DNA from: Pedobacter sp.
GTDB lineage: Bacteria > Bacteroidota > Bacteroidia > Sphingobacteriales > Sphingobacteriaceae
Assembly (NCBI GenBank): GCA_008015505.1
Contig: SSFR01000019.1
Span: forward strand, 1 to 64,000
Reading direction: 5' to 3'
DNA length: 64,000 nt
The notes beneath the pieces are model-generated. The model made no database searches and was not told the origin of the DNA. It saw only the letters and a list, made by a program, of their open reading frames with translations. Shown here piece after piece: positions 8,340-16,333 of the stretch. Every line of letters begins with the position of its first letter. The first letter of the stretch is position 1. A program made the position numbers and the translations under genes.

Positions 8340-9521
8340 CTAAAATCTATCTACCAATTCCTGCGCATACACTCGCGCTTCTCGATCAGTTTCTAAATAA
8401 TCCTCAAATGAAGGCTCTTTCACAAAAGAAACCTTCGTCATACACTGCTCGATAACATCACTCATCTGCAAAAACCCAATCTCATCCCTCAAAAACTCTG
8501 CCACAACGATTTCATTAGCAGCATTAATCGCACAGGGCATATTTCCACCAGCCTGCAAGGCTTCAAAAGCCAAAGCCAAATTCCTAAAAGTAACCGTGTC
8601 TGCTTGTTCAAAGGTCAAATTAGGATAATCCATAAAATTAAACCTGGAGAAACTGTTAGCAATTCGCTCAGGATAGCCCAAAGCATATTGAATAGGTAAT
8701 TTCATATCAGGCAAACCCAACTGCGCTTTAATCGAGCCGTCACTAAACTGAATCAACGAGTGAATAATAGACTGTGGATGTACAATCACATCAATCTGGG
8801 AAACATCCAAGTTAAATAACCATTTTGCCTCGATCACTTCTAAGCCTTTATTCATCAAGGTAGCGGAATCAATAGTCACCTTAGCTCCCATAACCCAATT
8901 AGGATGCTTGAGCGCTTGCTTTTTAGTAACCGATGATAAAAACTGAATATCCTTACCCCGAAATGGCCCACCTGACGCTGTTAGATAAATCTTTTCAACA
9001 GCATCATTATCTTCACCAATCAAGCATTGAAAAATAGCCGAATGCTCCGAATCAACTGGCAATAGCTTAACCTGATGTTTTCTAGTTAACTCAGTAACCA
9101 ACCCCCCAGCAACAACCAAAGTTTCTTTATTAGCGATAGCAATATCTTTACCCGCCTGAATAGCTGTCAAGGTAGGTTGTAAACCAGCAAATCCAACCAA
9201 CGCAATTAATACAATATCAATTTCTGCTGCAGTCGTTACATCACACAAACTTGCTACACCACAAAGTACTTCAATCCCTGCCCCCTTTAACGCATATCTT
9301 ACTTGTTCATATTGCATTTCATCACCTATGACCACCCATCTCGGCCTAAATTCCAAGGCTTGATCAATTAAGAGCTGCGCATTAGACTGCGCTGTAAGCA
9401 CCAAAACCTTCAAACGCGGTGAATGCTCACGAATAACTTCTAAAGCTTGTGTCCCAATGCTACCTGTAGAACCTAAAATAGCTACATGACGTACATTAAC
9501 TGGTTCTTTTTGACTATTCAT
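8340..9521 (-). CDS. dxr: 1-deoxy-D-xylulose 5-phosphate reductoisomerase
   Basis: 393 residues, normal length. The NADPH-binding start (AILGSTGSIGTQALEVI), the NKETLVVAGG segment, DSEHSAIFQ (metal-binding acidic residue) and TASGGPFRG substrate loop, and HPNWVMGAKVTIDSATLMNK are all classic Dxr motifs. It catalyses the second step of the MEP isoprenoid pathway, DXP to MEP with NADPH in the cytosol. It is first gene of a run with rseP and hscB, and a clear -7 promoter box lies 41 bases upstream. Confidence 0.97.
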   Translation of the reverse strand: MNSQKEPVNVRHVAILGSTGSIGTQALEVIREHSPRLKVLVLTAQSNAQLLIDQALEFRPRWVVIGDEMQYEQVRYALKGAGIEVLCGVASLCDVTTAAEIDIVLIALVGFAGLQPTLTAIQAGKDIAIANKETLVVAGGLVTELTRKHQVKLLPVDSEHSAIFQCLIGEDNDAVEKIYLTASGGPFRGKDIQFLSSVTKKQALKHPNWVMGAKVTIDSATLMNKGLEVIEAKWLFNLDVSQIDVIVHPQSIIHSLIQFSDGSIKAQLGLPDMKLPIQYALGYPERIANSFSRFNFMDYPNLTFEQADTVTFRNLALAFEALQAGGNMPCAINAANEIVVAEFLRDEIGFLQMSDVIEQCMTKVSFVKEPSFEDYLETDREARVYAQELVDRF

Positions 9522-9561
9522 TATGTAGCTGATGTGATATTTACTATTTAGATTAAAAAGA

Positions 9562-9569
9562 CAAAGGTA
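9562..9569 (-). promoter_or_regulatory. Bacteroidota -7 promoter box for dxr
   Basis: The minus strand reads TACCTTTG, a perfect match to the TAnnTTTG -7 consensus, in the 63-base gap between the GH3 gene and dxr. Transcription would start about 35 bases before the dxr ATG. No convincing -33 TTTG was found at the usual spacing. Confidence 0.55.
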
Positions 9570-9584
9570 GCTCAGAAATTATTT

Positions 9585-11084
9585 TTAGCTGCTATAAACA
9601 ACTAATTCTTCTACTATTTTTCTATCATTAGACAGATGTGGCACCTTATTTTGGCCACCTAACTTCCCTTGAGAACGCATATAATGAATAAAAGTCTGAG
9701 GTGCCAAACTCCGAATGAGCAGGGGCCTCAAAACTTTTCCTTCAATTAAATCTAAATAATAGGTATTCTTTTTCTGAAGCTCGAGATCCACCTTAGCCGC
9801 AAAATCTACTAGGTCCTCAGGTACTTGAACAAATTCAATAAACCATTCATGATAAGGCAAACCACCTTCTGGTGGATTCACTTGGGGAGCAACCGTAAAT
9901 TCTGTAATCTTTATCCCCTCTCGCCTAGCAATTGACCAAAGCGCTTGTTCTACTTCTTCAGCAATGACGTGCTCCCCAAAAGCAGAAATATAATGCTTGA
10001 TACGACCTGTAATCACAATACGATAAGGACACTTTGATACAAACTTAACTGTATCCCCAATACTATAACCCCAAAGGCCCGCATTCGTATTTAAGATCAG
10101 TGCGTAGTTTTTGTTCAATTCAACTTCAGCTAACGATAAACGAGACGGATTGGCATGAAAATACTCCTCAGTAGGAATAAACTCATAAAATATCCCTGAG
10201 TTAACTAGTAATAATAAACCTTCCGATTGCTGAACATCTTGAAAAGCAATAAAACCCTCAGAAGCTGGGTAGACTTCTATCATATCTACTGGTTTACCAA
10301 TGCTTTCTTCCAGTCGGGCACGATAAGGCTTCACATTGACTCCACCGTAAACTAAAAGAGAAAAGTTTTTAAAGATATCTTTGATTTTCCGCCCCCCTAA
10401 TCTGGCCGAAAGACGATCAAAATACATCTGAACCCATGGTGGAATTCCTGATATGAGACGCATATCTTCATGCAAAGTCTCCGTTACAATGGCCTCTACT
10501 TTTTCTTCCCAATCATCGATACAATTTGTTTGAAAAGAAGGCATCCTATTTTTTTGCAGATAATCCGGTACATGATGAGCAACAATACCTGATAATCGCC
10601 CTACATAAATCCCCTTCTTTTTTTCTAGAATAGGGCTCCCCTGCAAGAAGATCATTTTCCCACCTACAAATTCAGCCTTACCCGTCTCATGGATATAGCA
10701 CAAGAGCGCATTCCGAGCAGCCTTAATATGCTCTGGCATCGATTCTTTAGTAATGGGGATATATTTCGTACCAGATGTCGTACCAGATGTTTTAGCAAAA
10801 TAAATTGGTTTAGCTGGCCAAAGTACATTTTCCTCCCCATCTACTACACGATCAATGTATGGACGCAACTCCTCATAATCCCGAAGGGGTACTCGATTTT
10901 TAAAATCCGCATAGGAATGTATATGACCAAACCCATGATCTATACCAAAAGCTGTTTTTCGGGCTTTTTTTACCAACCTTTGAAGCACAAGAAATTGCAC
11001 CGACACAGCATCACGTTTCCACCTGTTCATCCTCCATACCACCAAAGCAGCAAAAGACTTACTCAATAAAGCTTTTAACCCCAT
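9585..11084 (-). CDS. GH3-family acyl-adenylate/amide synthetase
   Basis: 499 residues across the full GH3 fold (ANL superfamily). The ATP/AMP-binding motif I is YFAKTSGTTSGTKYIPIT (~95-112); motif II-like EVYPASEGFIAFQ and the adenylate-binding segment NAGLWGYSIGDTVKF with ITGRIKHYISAFGEHV follow. In plants the family conjugates amino acids to jasmonate or auxin. Bacterial members are widespread in Bacteroidota but the substrate is not known. It sits between a membrane protein gene and dxr on the same strand; the promoter before dxr suggests a separate unit. The enzyme class is firm, the substrate unknown. Confidence 0.85.
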   Translation of the reverse strand: MGLKALLSKSFAALVVWRMNRWKRDAVSVQFLVLQRLVKKARKTAFGIDHGFGHIHSYADFKNRVPLRDYEELRPYIDRVVDGEENVLWPAKPIYFAKTSGTTSGTKYIPITKESMPEHIKAARNALLCYIHETGKAEFVGGKMIFLQGSPILEKKKGIYVGRLSGIVAHHVPDYLQKNRMPSFQTNCIDDWEEKVEAIVTETLHEDMRLISGIPPWVQMYFDRLSARLGGRKIKDIFKNFSLLVYGGVNVKPYRARLEESIGKPVDMIEVYPASEGFIAFQDVQQSEGLLLLVNSGIFYEFIPTEEYFHANPSRLSLAEVELNKNYALILNTNAGLWGYSIGDTVKFVSKCPYRIVITGRIKHYISAFGEHVIAEEVEQALWSIARREGIKITEFTVAPQVNPPEGGLPYHEWFIEFVQVPEDLVDFAAKVDLELQKKNTYYLDLIEGKVLRPLLIRSLAPQTFIHYMRSQGKLGGQNKVPHLSNDRKIVEELVVYSS

Positions 11085-11094
11085 TCGACTTATC

Positions 11095-11820
11095 CTAGTT
11101 TTCTAGCAGAATCTCTTCTTCCCCATCAGCATAGCTATTTACCATCTGACGATAGGTCACAATCATCATTAAACTGGAAAGTGGTACGGTAAATAATAAT
11201 CCAACAAACAGTGCCATAGCTCCCAGCATATTGATACCAACAATCACCAAAAACAATAAAAGTAAAAACCAAAAATGTCCTTTACTAAGTATCCAGCTTT
11301 GTCGGATGGCCTCGATAGCCCCTGAGTCTTGATCTACAATAAAACAGACCGCAAAACACATGCGCACAGAAACATAAGCGACAATCGGAATGAGAATGCC
11401 TAATAACAATGGCAAATGTTTCCAGGTCATAATGTCAGTTGTATCAATTTGAGGCATATTAAAAAAATAAACAGCAGCAACAGATGCAATAATTAGAACG
11501 ATCAACAAGCTCATGATTAACTTCACAGCCAAAAAATTCAACGCCTTAATCACACTAGGTACAAAATCTGGGAACTCAGGATCACCTTCTTCATCAATCA
11601 ATTTGAAGAAAACCTGATAAATAGCCACCGTAAAAAAAGCGTCAATAAGCCCAAAAATCACATTTTGAATCAAAGCCCCTCCCCCAAGTCCAGTCAACAA
11701 AAAGGTGGTAAAGATCACCAAAAACTGGATAGCTGTAAAACCCATAATGATCCAAATATTTTTCTTGGCTAGAGCCCAGGCATCCGAGAAAATCTCACTC
11801 AGGAGAAATTGTGTATTCAT
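11095..11820 (-). CDS. Multi-pass inner-membrane protein of unknown function
   Basis: 241 residues with about six hydrophobic segments (for example IIMGFTAIQFLVIFTTFLL, KLIMSLLIVLIIASVAAVYF, FWFLLLLFLVIVGINMLGAM). The sequence AIEAIRQSWILSKGHFW before the last helices is a repeat-like feature seen in DUF975/YciC-type membrane proteins. No catalytic motif is visible. Its start overlaps the end of the upstream glycosyltransferase by 26 bases, suggesting translational coupling. A role in envelope or glycan handling is only a guess from context. Confidence 0.7.
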   Translation of the reverse strand: MNTQFLLSEIFSDAWALAKKNIWIIMGFTAIQFLVIFTTFLLTGLGGGALIQNVIFGLIDAFFTVAIYQVFFKLIDEEGDPEFPDFVPSVIKALNFLAVKLIMSLLIVLIIASVAAVYFFNMPQIDTTDIMTWKHLPLLLGILIPIVAYVSVRMCFAVCFIVDQDSGAIEAIRQSWILSKGHFWFLLLLFLVIVGINMLGAMALFVGLLFTVPLSSLMMIVTYRQMVNSYADGEEEILLEN

Positions 11821-12790
11821 CTTCGTTTTGTTTTAAAATAATATACTTCCAAAAGTCCTGCATAAAACCCATACCATAAGCCATTAATTGCACAAATGCT
11901 GCAAAAACACTCAAAAATGCAACTTTCGCCGATCTATTTTTACTCCAGGAATGAAAAAATAATGCCAACACATAAACAGCCAGCAGGAAATTACAAAATT
12001 CAGCAAAGAAACAATGAATGCCGTTTAAAATCAATGTCATCAATACAAAAACCACAAACAAACTAGGCAAAAAATGTACCCACTTAAGTTCTGAGGGAAA
12101 ATATTTGTAAATATTGATCCGTGCACGACCAAAAAAATGTAATTGCTTATAAAATTGCTTCCAATTGGTACGCCGCTTATGATAAACCACAGCATTTGGG
12201 ATCAGTCCTATTTTGAATCCCAACGTATGTGCCCGAATACTGAATTCAATATCTTCTCCCAAGCGAGTCAGAATAAAGCCACCTGTTTTTTCCCAAACCC
12301 TACGCGATAAACCCATATTAAAACTACGTGGATGGAAAGTCCCAATGTGCTTTTCACTTCCGCGAATTCCTCCCGTGGTGAGTACTGAAGTCATAGAATA
12401 ACTAATTGCTTTTTGAATTGGCGTAAATGACTCATGTGCCGCATCAGGACCACCATAAACATCCAATAGATGCTTTACTAGATATTCATTTACCGTTTTT
12501 AAATAATCTCTTGGGATTAAGCAATCGGAGTCAAAAACAATAAAATAATCTCCCTTGGCTCTAGCAAACCCATCATTTCTAGCAAAGCCTTGGCCCTCAT
12601 TTTTCTTAAAATAATAGTGAACATCAAGCTGGTTTTGATAGCTTTCGACAATAACTTTGGCATCATCTGTAGAGCCATCCTCAACCACAATAACCTCAAA
12701 ATCAGAATAAATTTGTTGCGTCAAGGTATGCAACAGCTGATCAATTTCCTCCGGACGATTATAAAGTGGGATGATAATTGAAAAAAACAT
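11795..12790 (-). CDS. Family 2 glycosyltransferase, membrane-anchored
   Basis: 331 residues. The GT-A start FSIIIPLYNRPEEIDQLL, the acidic pairs VVEDGSTDD and VFDSDC (DxD-like, ~93) and the catalytic-site ED in RLGEDIEFSIRAH define a GT2 enzyme with an inverting fold. The C-terminal third has two or three membrane helices (~235-310), so it works at the cytoplasmic face of the inner membrane. It is followed by an overlapping membrane gene and preceded by another GT2 gene 21 bases away. The donor and acceptor sugars cannot be told. Confidence 0.85.
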   Translation of the reverse strand: MFFSIIIPLYNRPEEIDQLLHTLTQQIYSDFEVIVVEDGSTDDAKVIVESYQNQLDVHYYFKKNEGQGFARNDGFARAKGDYFIVFDSDCLIPRDYLKTVNEYLVKHLLDVYGGPDAAHESFTPIQKAISYSMTSVLTTGGIRGSEKHIGTFHPRSFNMGLSRRVWEKTGGFILTRLGEDIEFSIRAHTLGFKIGLIPNAVVYHKRRTNWKQFYKQLHFFGRARINIYKYFPSELKWVHFLPSLFVVFVLMTLILNGIHCFFAEFCNFLLAVYVLALFFHSWSKNRSAKVAFLSVFAAFVQLMAYGMGFMQDFWKYIILKQNEDEYTISPE

Positions 12791-12811
12791 AAGGAAATTT
12801 TAAACAGGCTC

Positions 12812-13762
12812 TTAGATTGTCTTCTCAATTTGATAGGCATTCCGTTCGGGAGCATTACGGGATACCAATTCAGCTACAAAACCGGTCAAAAATAATTGAA
12901 AGCCAACAATGATCGCTACCAACGCCAAATAAAAAAGTGGCTGATCCGTTACATTTCTATATTTGATACCATGAGCAATGGCTAACATTTTATCGGCAAT
13001 CATCCAAATAGAAATACTAAATCCAGTCATAAAGCTGAGTACTCCCAAGGTGCCAAAAAAGTGCATCGGTCGTTTACTGAATTTGCCAACAAAGAATATG
13101 GAAAGTAAATCCAAAAACCCATTTACAAAACGACTGAAGCCAAATTTAGTCACCCCATATTTACGTGGATAATGAACAACCACCTGCTCACCGATACGTC
13201 TAAATCCAGCCCATTTAGCTAGTACGGGCACATAGCGATGCATCTCGCCATACACCTCAATGGTTTTAATAACATCCCTATGATATGCTTTTAATCCACA
13301 ATTGAAATCATGCAAATGATGAATACCGGACATCCATCGCGTAACTTGATTAAACAGTTTGGTCGGAATGGTCTTGGTTAATGGATCATACCGTTTTTGC
13401 TTCCAGCCTGATATCAAATCATAATTTTCTTGGGTAATACGCCGATATAGTTCGGGGATTTCATCCGGACTATCTTGTAGATCAGCATCCATCGTAATCA
13501 CAACCCCCCCCCTAGCAGCCTCAAAGCCCACATTCAGTGCAGCCGACTTGCCATAATTACGACGAAATTTGATACCCACGATAGTGGTAAATTTTGTTTT
13601 TAGCATTTCTATCACATCCCAAGAAGTATCTCTACTCCCATCGTCCACCAAAATAAGTTCATAACTAAAATGGTGCTCATCCATCACACGATGAATCCAA
13701 GCCACTAGCTCAGATAGTGACTCAGCCTCATTATATAGCGGTACAACTATAGATATATCCAT
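12812..13762 (-). CDS. Polyprenyl-phosphate glycosyltransferase (DPM1/GtrB-like GT2)
   Basis: 316 residues. It opens with ISIVVPLYNEAESLSELV and carries VDDGSRDTSW and the MDADLQDSPDEIPELY signature of dolichyl/undecaprenyl-phosphate sugar transferases. Two C-terminal membrane helices (~235-255 and ~275-295) are typical of GtrB/ArnC. It likely moves a sugar from a nucleotide donor to undecaprenyl phosphate. A run of nine Gs on the coding strand (13504-13512, encoding R-G-G-V just before MDADLQD) is intact in frame but is a slippage candidate. The gene is clustered with another GT2 and a DUF4199 gene. Confidence 0.88.
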   Translation of the reverse strand: MDISIVVPLYNEAESLSELVAWIHRVMDEHHFSYELILVDDGSRDTSWDVIEMLKTKFTTIVGIKFRRNYGKSAALNVGFEAARGGVVITMDADLQDSPDEIPELYRRITQENYDLISGWKQKRYDPLTKTIPTKLFNQVTRWMSGIHHLHDFNCGLKAYHRDVIKTIEVYGEMHRYVPVLAKWAGFRRIGEQVVVHYPRKYGVTKFGFSRFVNGFLDLLSIFFVGKFSKRPMHFFGTLGVLSFMTGFSISIWMIADKMLAIAHGIKYRNVTDQPLFYLALVAIIVGFQLFLTGFVAELVSRNAPERNAYQIEKTI

Positions 13763-13771
13763 ATGAATGAT

Positions 13772-14359
13772 TTATACCTCAGTTTGATCTTGAATAGAGA
13801 ACGTACTCGGTCTTTCTCTTTTAAAAATAGCTGCAAACAGCAATGCACCTACGAAATATATAATAGCCATCGTGCATACACTTTTCAATAAATCTGCTGG
13901 ACCAGGATGCAACTGCCTTTCTATACGATCACTGATGTCTATTTGTGAAACATTCGTTTTTTTTTCAAATTTTTTCTCCGCTTCAACATACTTGGCTATA
14001 GCAATTGCTTTCATCTTAACGGGATACGAAGGGTCGATAAACCTGCCAAATACCAACGTAAAGAAAAACAAAATGAGCCCAGACTGAAAAAGAAGAATAA
14101 AACTACTACTCAAAGCTTCTTTAAATGACCAATATCCACCTATTTTCCTCCGAATATGTAAACAGAAATAAACGACCAATCCTATTCCTATCAAAAGCTG
14201 AACAAGAGAAAAAATAAATGATTCCAATAACTTAGGTAGCACATAAAACACAAACAAAAGCGTCACGATATTAATCACCCCAAGTATCGATCCGTTGATT
14301 AACGCTATTTTTTTAGTATCTGTCGGCACTGAAAATTCATCCATATTATTTTTTTTCAT
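13772..14359 (-). CDS. DUF4199 family membrane protein
   Basis: 195 residues. Four hydrophobic segments (ALINGSILGVINIVTLLFVF, LLESFIFSLVQLLIGIGLVV, ALSSSFILLFQSGLILFFFT and IIYFVGALLFAAIF) with a soluble helical loop containing DPSY before helix four match the DUF4199 layout common in Bacteroidota. These genes often sit next to a GT2 gene, as here (9 bases from the DPM-like gene). Function is unknown. Confidence 0.75.
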   Translation of the reverse strand: MKKNNMDEFSVPTDTKKIALINGSILGVINIVTLLFVFYVLPKLLESFIFSLVQLLIGIGLVVYFCLHIRRKIGGYWSFKEALSSSFILLFQSGLILFFFTLVFGRFIDPSYPVKMKAIAIAKYVEAEKKFEKKTNVSQIDISDRIERQLHPGPADLLKSVCTMAIIYFVGALLFAAIFKRERPSTFSIQDQTEV

Positions 14360-14381
14360 AATCTAAATCATCCTGATATCA

Positions 14382-15047
14382 CTATTTATATGCTACCAAC
14401 AAAGCATATACCGCTACATCAAAATCAGCATTAGTACTTAGTTTGATATAATGCTCAAAAGCTTGCTTATCGGGGTGCTGTTCTCTAAAAAAGGCAAGCA
14501 TGGGATAAAAAAGTTCTTTCAACTCTGCATCTTCTGGAAGTTTTTTAGCAGCCTCAGCCAAGTCCGCTAAAGACCCATCTACCAACGCTTGATTAGCAAT
14601 CACATCCTCATAAATGCGATATTCATCCTGAAACTCATCTTCGTCTACTAACAAAAATTCTTTTAAAAAATCCTCCAACTGGGGTTCAAGATCTTCATCT
14701 TCACACTCTTTCAAATAAAGTAGCAGGTTGAGCAACTCTGTACCCCGATCAATGGTTTCCTCTTCAATCGCCTCCCACTCTTCAGACTCGAGATAATCTT
14801 GCTCCAGCTTTTGAACATCTTCCGTAAAGAAATTGATCAATAATAAATCAAAAAATATCTCTCGCAGCTGATCAAAAATAGGATGATCATCAAATACCTG
14901 ATCCAAATCGGCTACTTTATCCAAATAGGTCTTATTCGCATCAAATACCACAGCCAGTTGACGAGTAATGGCAGATGATTCCTGATTTTTTATTCTTCCG
15001 AAAGCAGATAAAGCGGCTTCCATCGACTTTTTAATGCGGGCATTCAT
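14382..15047 (-). CDS. Acidic helical protein of unknown function
   Basis: 221 residues, strongly acidic (runs such as EEWEAIEEETIDRG and LLVDEDEFQDEYRIYED) and predicted mostly helical. No signal peptide, membrane segment or known motif is seen, so it is likely cytosolic. It lies 23 bases downstream of the dihydroorotase-like gene and upstream of the DUF4199 gene, in a compact same-strand run. I do not recognise the family. Confidence 0.6.
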   Translation of the reverse strand: MNARIKKSMEAALSAFGRIKNQESSAITRQLAVVFDANKTYLDKVADLDQVFDDHPIFDQLREIFFDLLLINFFTEDVQKLEQDYLESEEWEAIEEETIDRGTELLNLLLYLKECEDEDLEPQLEDFLKEFLLVDEDEFQDEYRIYEDVIANQALVDGSLADLAEAAKKLPEDAELKELFYPMLAFFREQHPDKQAFEHYIKLSTNADFDVAVYALLVAYK

Positions 15048-15070
15048 ATTGAGCTTATTTAAAGATTATT

Positions 15071-16333
15071 TTAAAATTCAATATATCGATTGTGATTGCA
15101 AACCCATTTGACTTGACCCTTAATTTGCTGACCCCATAAGGGAGAATTACTCGATTTAGATCGATTCGTATTAATGTCAAAACGCCAAAGTGCTTCCGTA
15201 TCAAACAAAGTAAGATTGGCTATTTCACCCACTTCTATTTTAATGGGAGGTAATCCCAGTATTTTGCGTGGACCAATAGACATCTTATCCACAATTTGCT
15301 CAGTTGTTAACCCTGCCCGTAAAGCCATACTAAATGCCGTTTGCAAACCAATCGATCCATAAGCAGCTTTTTCAAATTCGACTTGTTTATATTCAACTTC
15401 ATGCGGAGTATGTTGCGAAACAACGGCATCGATCGTCCCATCTTGCAAGCCTTCCAACAGTGCTTTAATATCTTCTTTAGTACGCAATGGGGGTTGCATT
15501 TTATAATTACTATCAAATTCGACCAAGTCATCTTCGGAGAAAACAAGATGATGCGCTGACACATCACAAGTTACTAACAGCCCCTTTCGTTTGGCTTGAC
15601 GAATTAGATCTACACTTTTTAAGGTACTAATAGTACTAAAATGGATTCTTGCTTCATGATATTCAGCCAAGTAGATATCCCTTAAAAGCATTAACTCCTC
15701 AGCTAATGCAGGATTCCCTTTCAAACCCAAAAAAGTGCTCATTACCCCCTCATTCATCTTACCTTTTCCGGCAACCTGAGCATCCTCTGCAAATGAGCAA
15801 ATCAGCCCATCAAACCCTTTAGCATACAACAACGCCCGACTCATCAACCCCGCGTCCGCAACCGGCTGATAACCATCCGTAAATGCAATAGCACCTGTTT
15901 GATACATATCAAAAAGCTCTGCTAGCTCATTACCTTCCCCACGATGACTAATGCAGCCTAAAGGATGTACATCAACCAAATTTCCTTGCGCTTTAGTAAG
16001 GATATAAGAAACATCTGCTTTACTATAAGTAGGCATTTGAACATTGGGCATCAATGCAATACCTGTAAAACCGCCTGCTGCTGCTGCCATACATCCCGTT
16101 GTCATGTCCTCCTTGGTTTCTAGTCCTGGATCACCAAAACCTGCACGTAGATCAAAAAAACCGGGTGATAAAAACTTTCCCCGACCATCAATCACCTTTG
16201 TCCCCTCTTCCACAGGAACACCACATTCTATTTTCAAAATTTGGCCATCGACTACTAAAACATCCAATTTTGATTTGTGATTTTTACTTTGCGGATTGAC
16301 TACCAGAACCGATTGGAGAAGTATTTTATTCAT
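15071..16333 (-). CDS. pyrC: Dihydroorotase-like protein, probably non-catalytic
   Basis: 420 residues with the cyclic amidohydrolase fold: LSPGFFDLRAGFGDPGLE, AAAAGGFTGIALMPNVQ, RALLYAKGFDGLICSFAEDA, CDVSAHHLVFSEDD and NYKMQPPLR. The metal-binding DxHxH expected after PGFFD is replaced by DLRAGF. The later catalytic Asp segment (SDHAPH in active enzymes) reads SQHTPHE. This form is common in Bacteroidota and resembles the non-catalytic DHO partner of some aspartate transcarbamoylases; a genuine dihydroorotase would be expected elsewhere. It overlaps the upstream BatA gene by one base, so the two are co-transcribed. The family is firm; lack of activity is inference from missing residues. Confidence 0.85.
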   Translation of the reverse strand: MNKILLQSVLVVNPQSKNHKSKLDVLVVDGQILKIECGVPVEEGTKVIDGRGKFLSPGFFDLRAGFGDPGLETKEDMTTGCMAAAAGGFTGIALMPNVQMPTYSKADVSYILTKAQGNLVDVHPLGCISHRGEGNELAELFDMYQTGAIAFTDGYQPVADAGLMSRALLYAKGFDGLICSFAEDAQVAGKGKMNEGVMSTFLGLKGNPALAEELMLLRDIYLAEYHEARIHFSTISTLKSVDLIRQAKRKGLLVTCDVSAHHLVFSEDDLVEFDSNYKMQPPLRTKEDIKALLEGLQDGTIDAVVSQHTPHEVEYKQVEFEKAAYGSIGLQTAFSMALRAGLTTEQIVDKMSIGPRKILGLPPIKIEVGEIANLTLFDTEALWRFDINTNRSKSSNSPLWGQQIKGQVKWVCNHNRYIEF

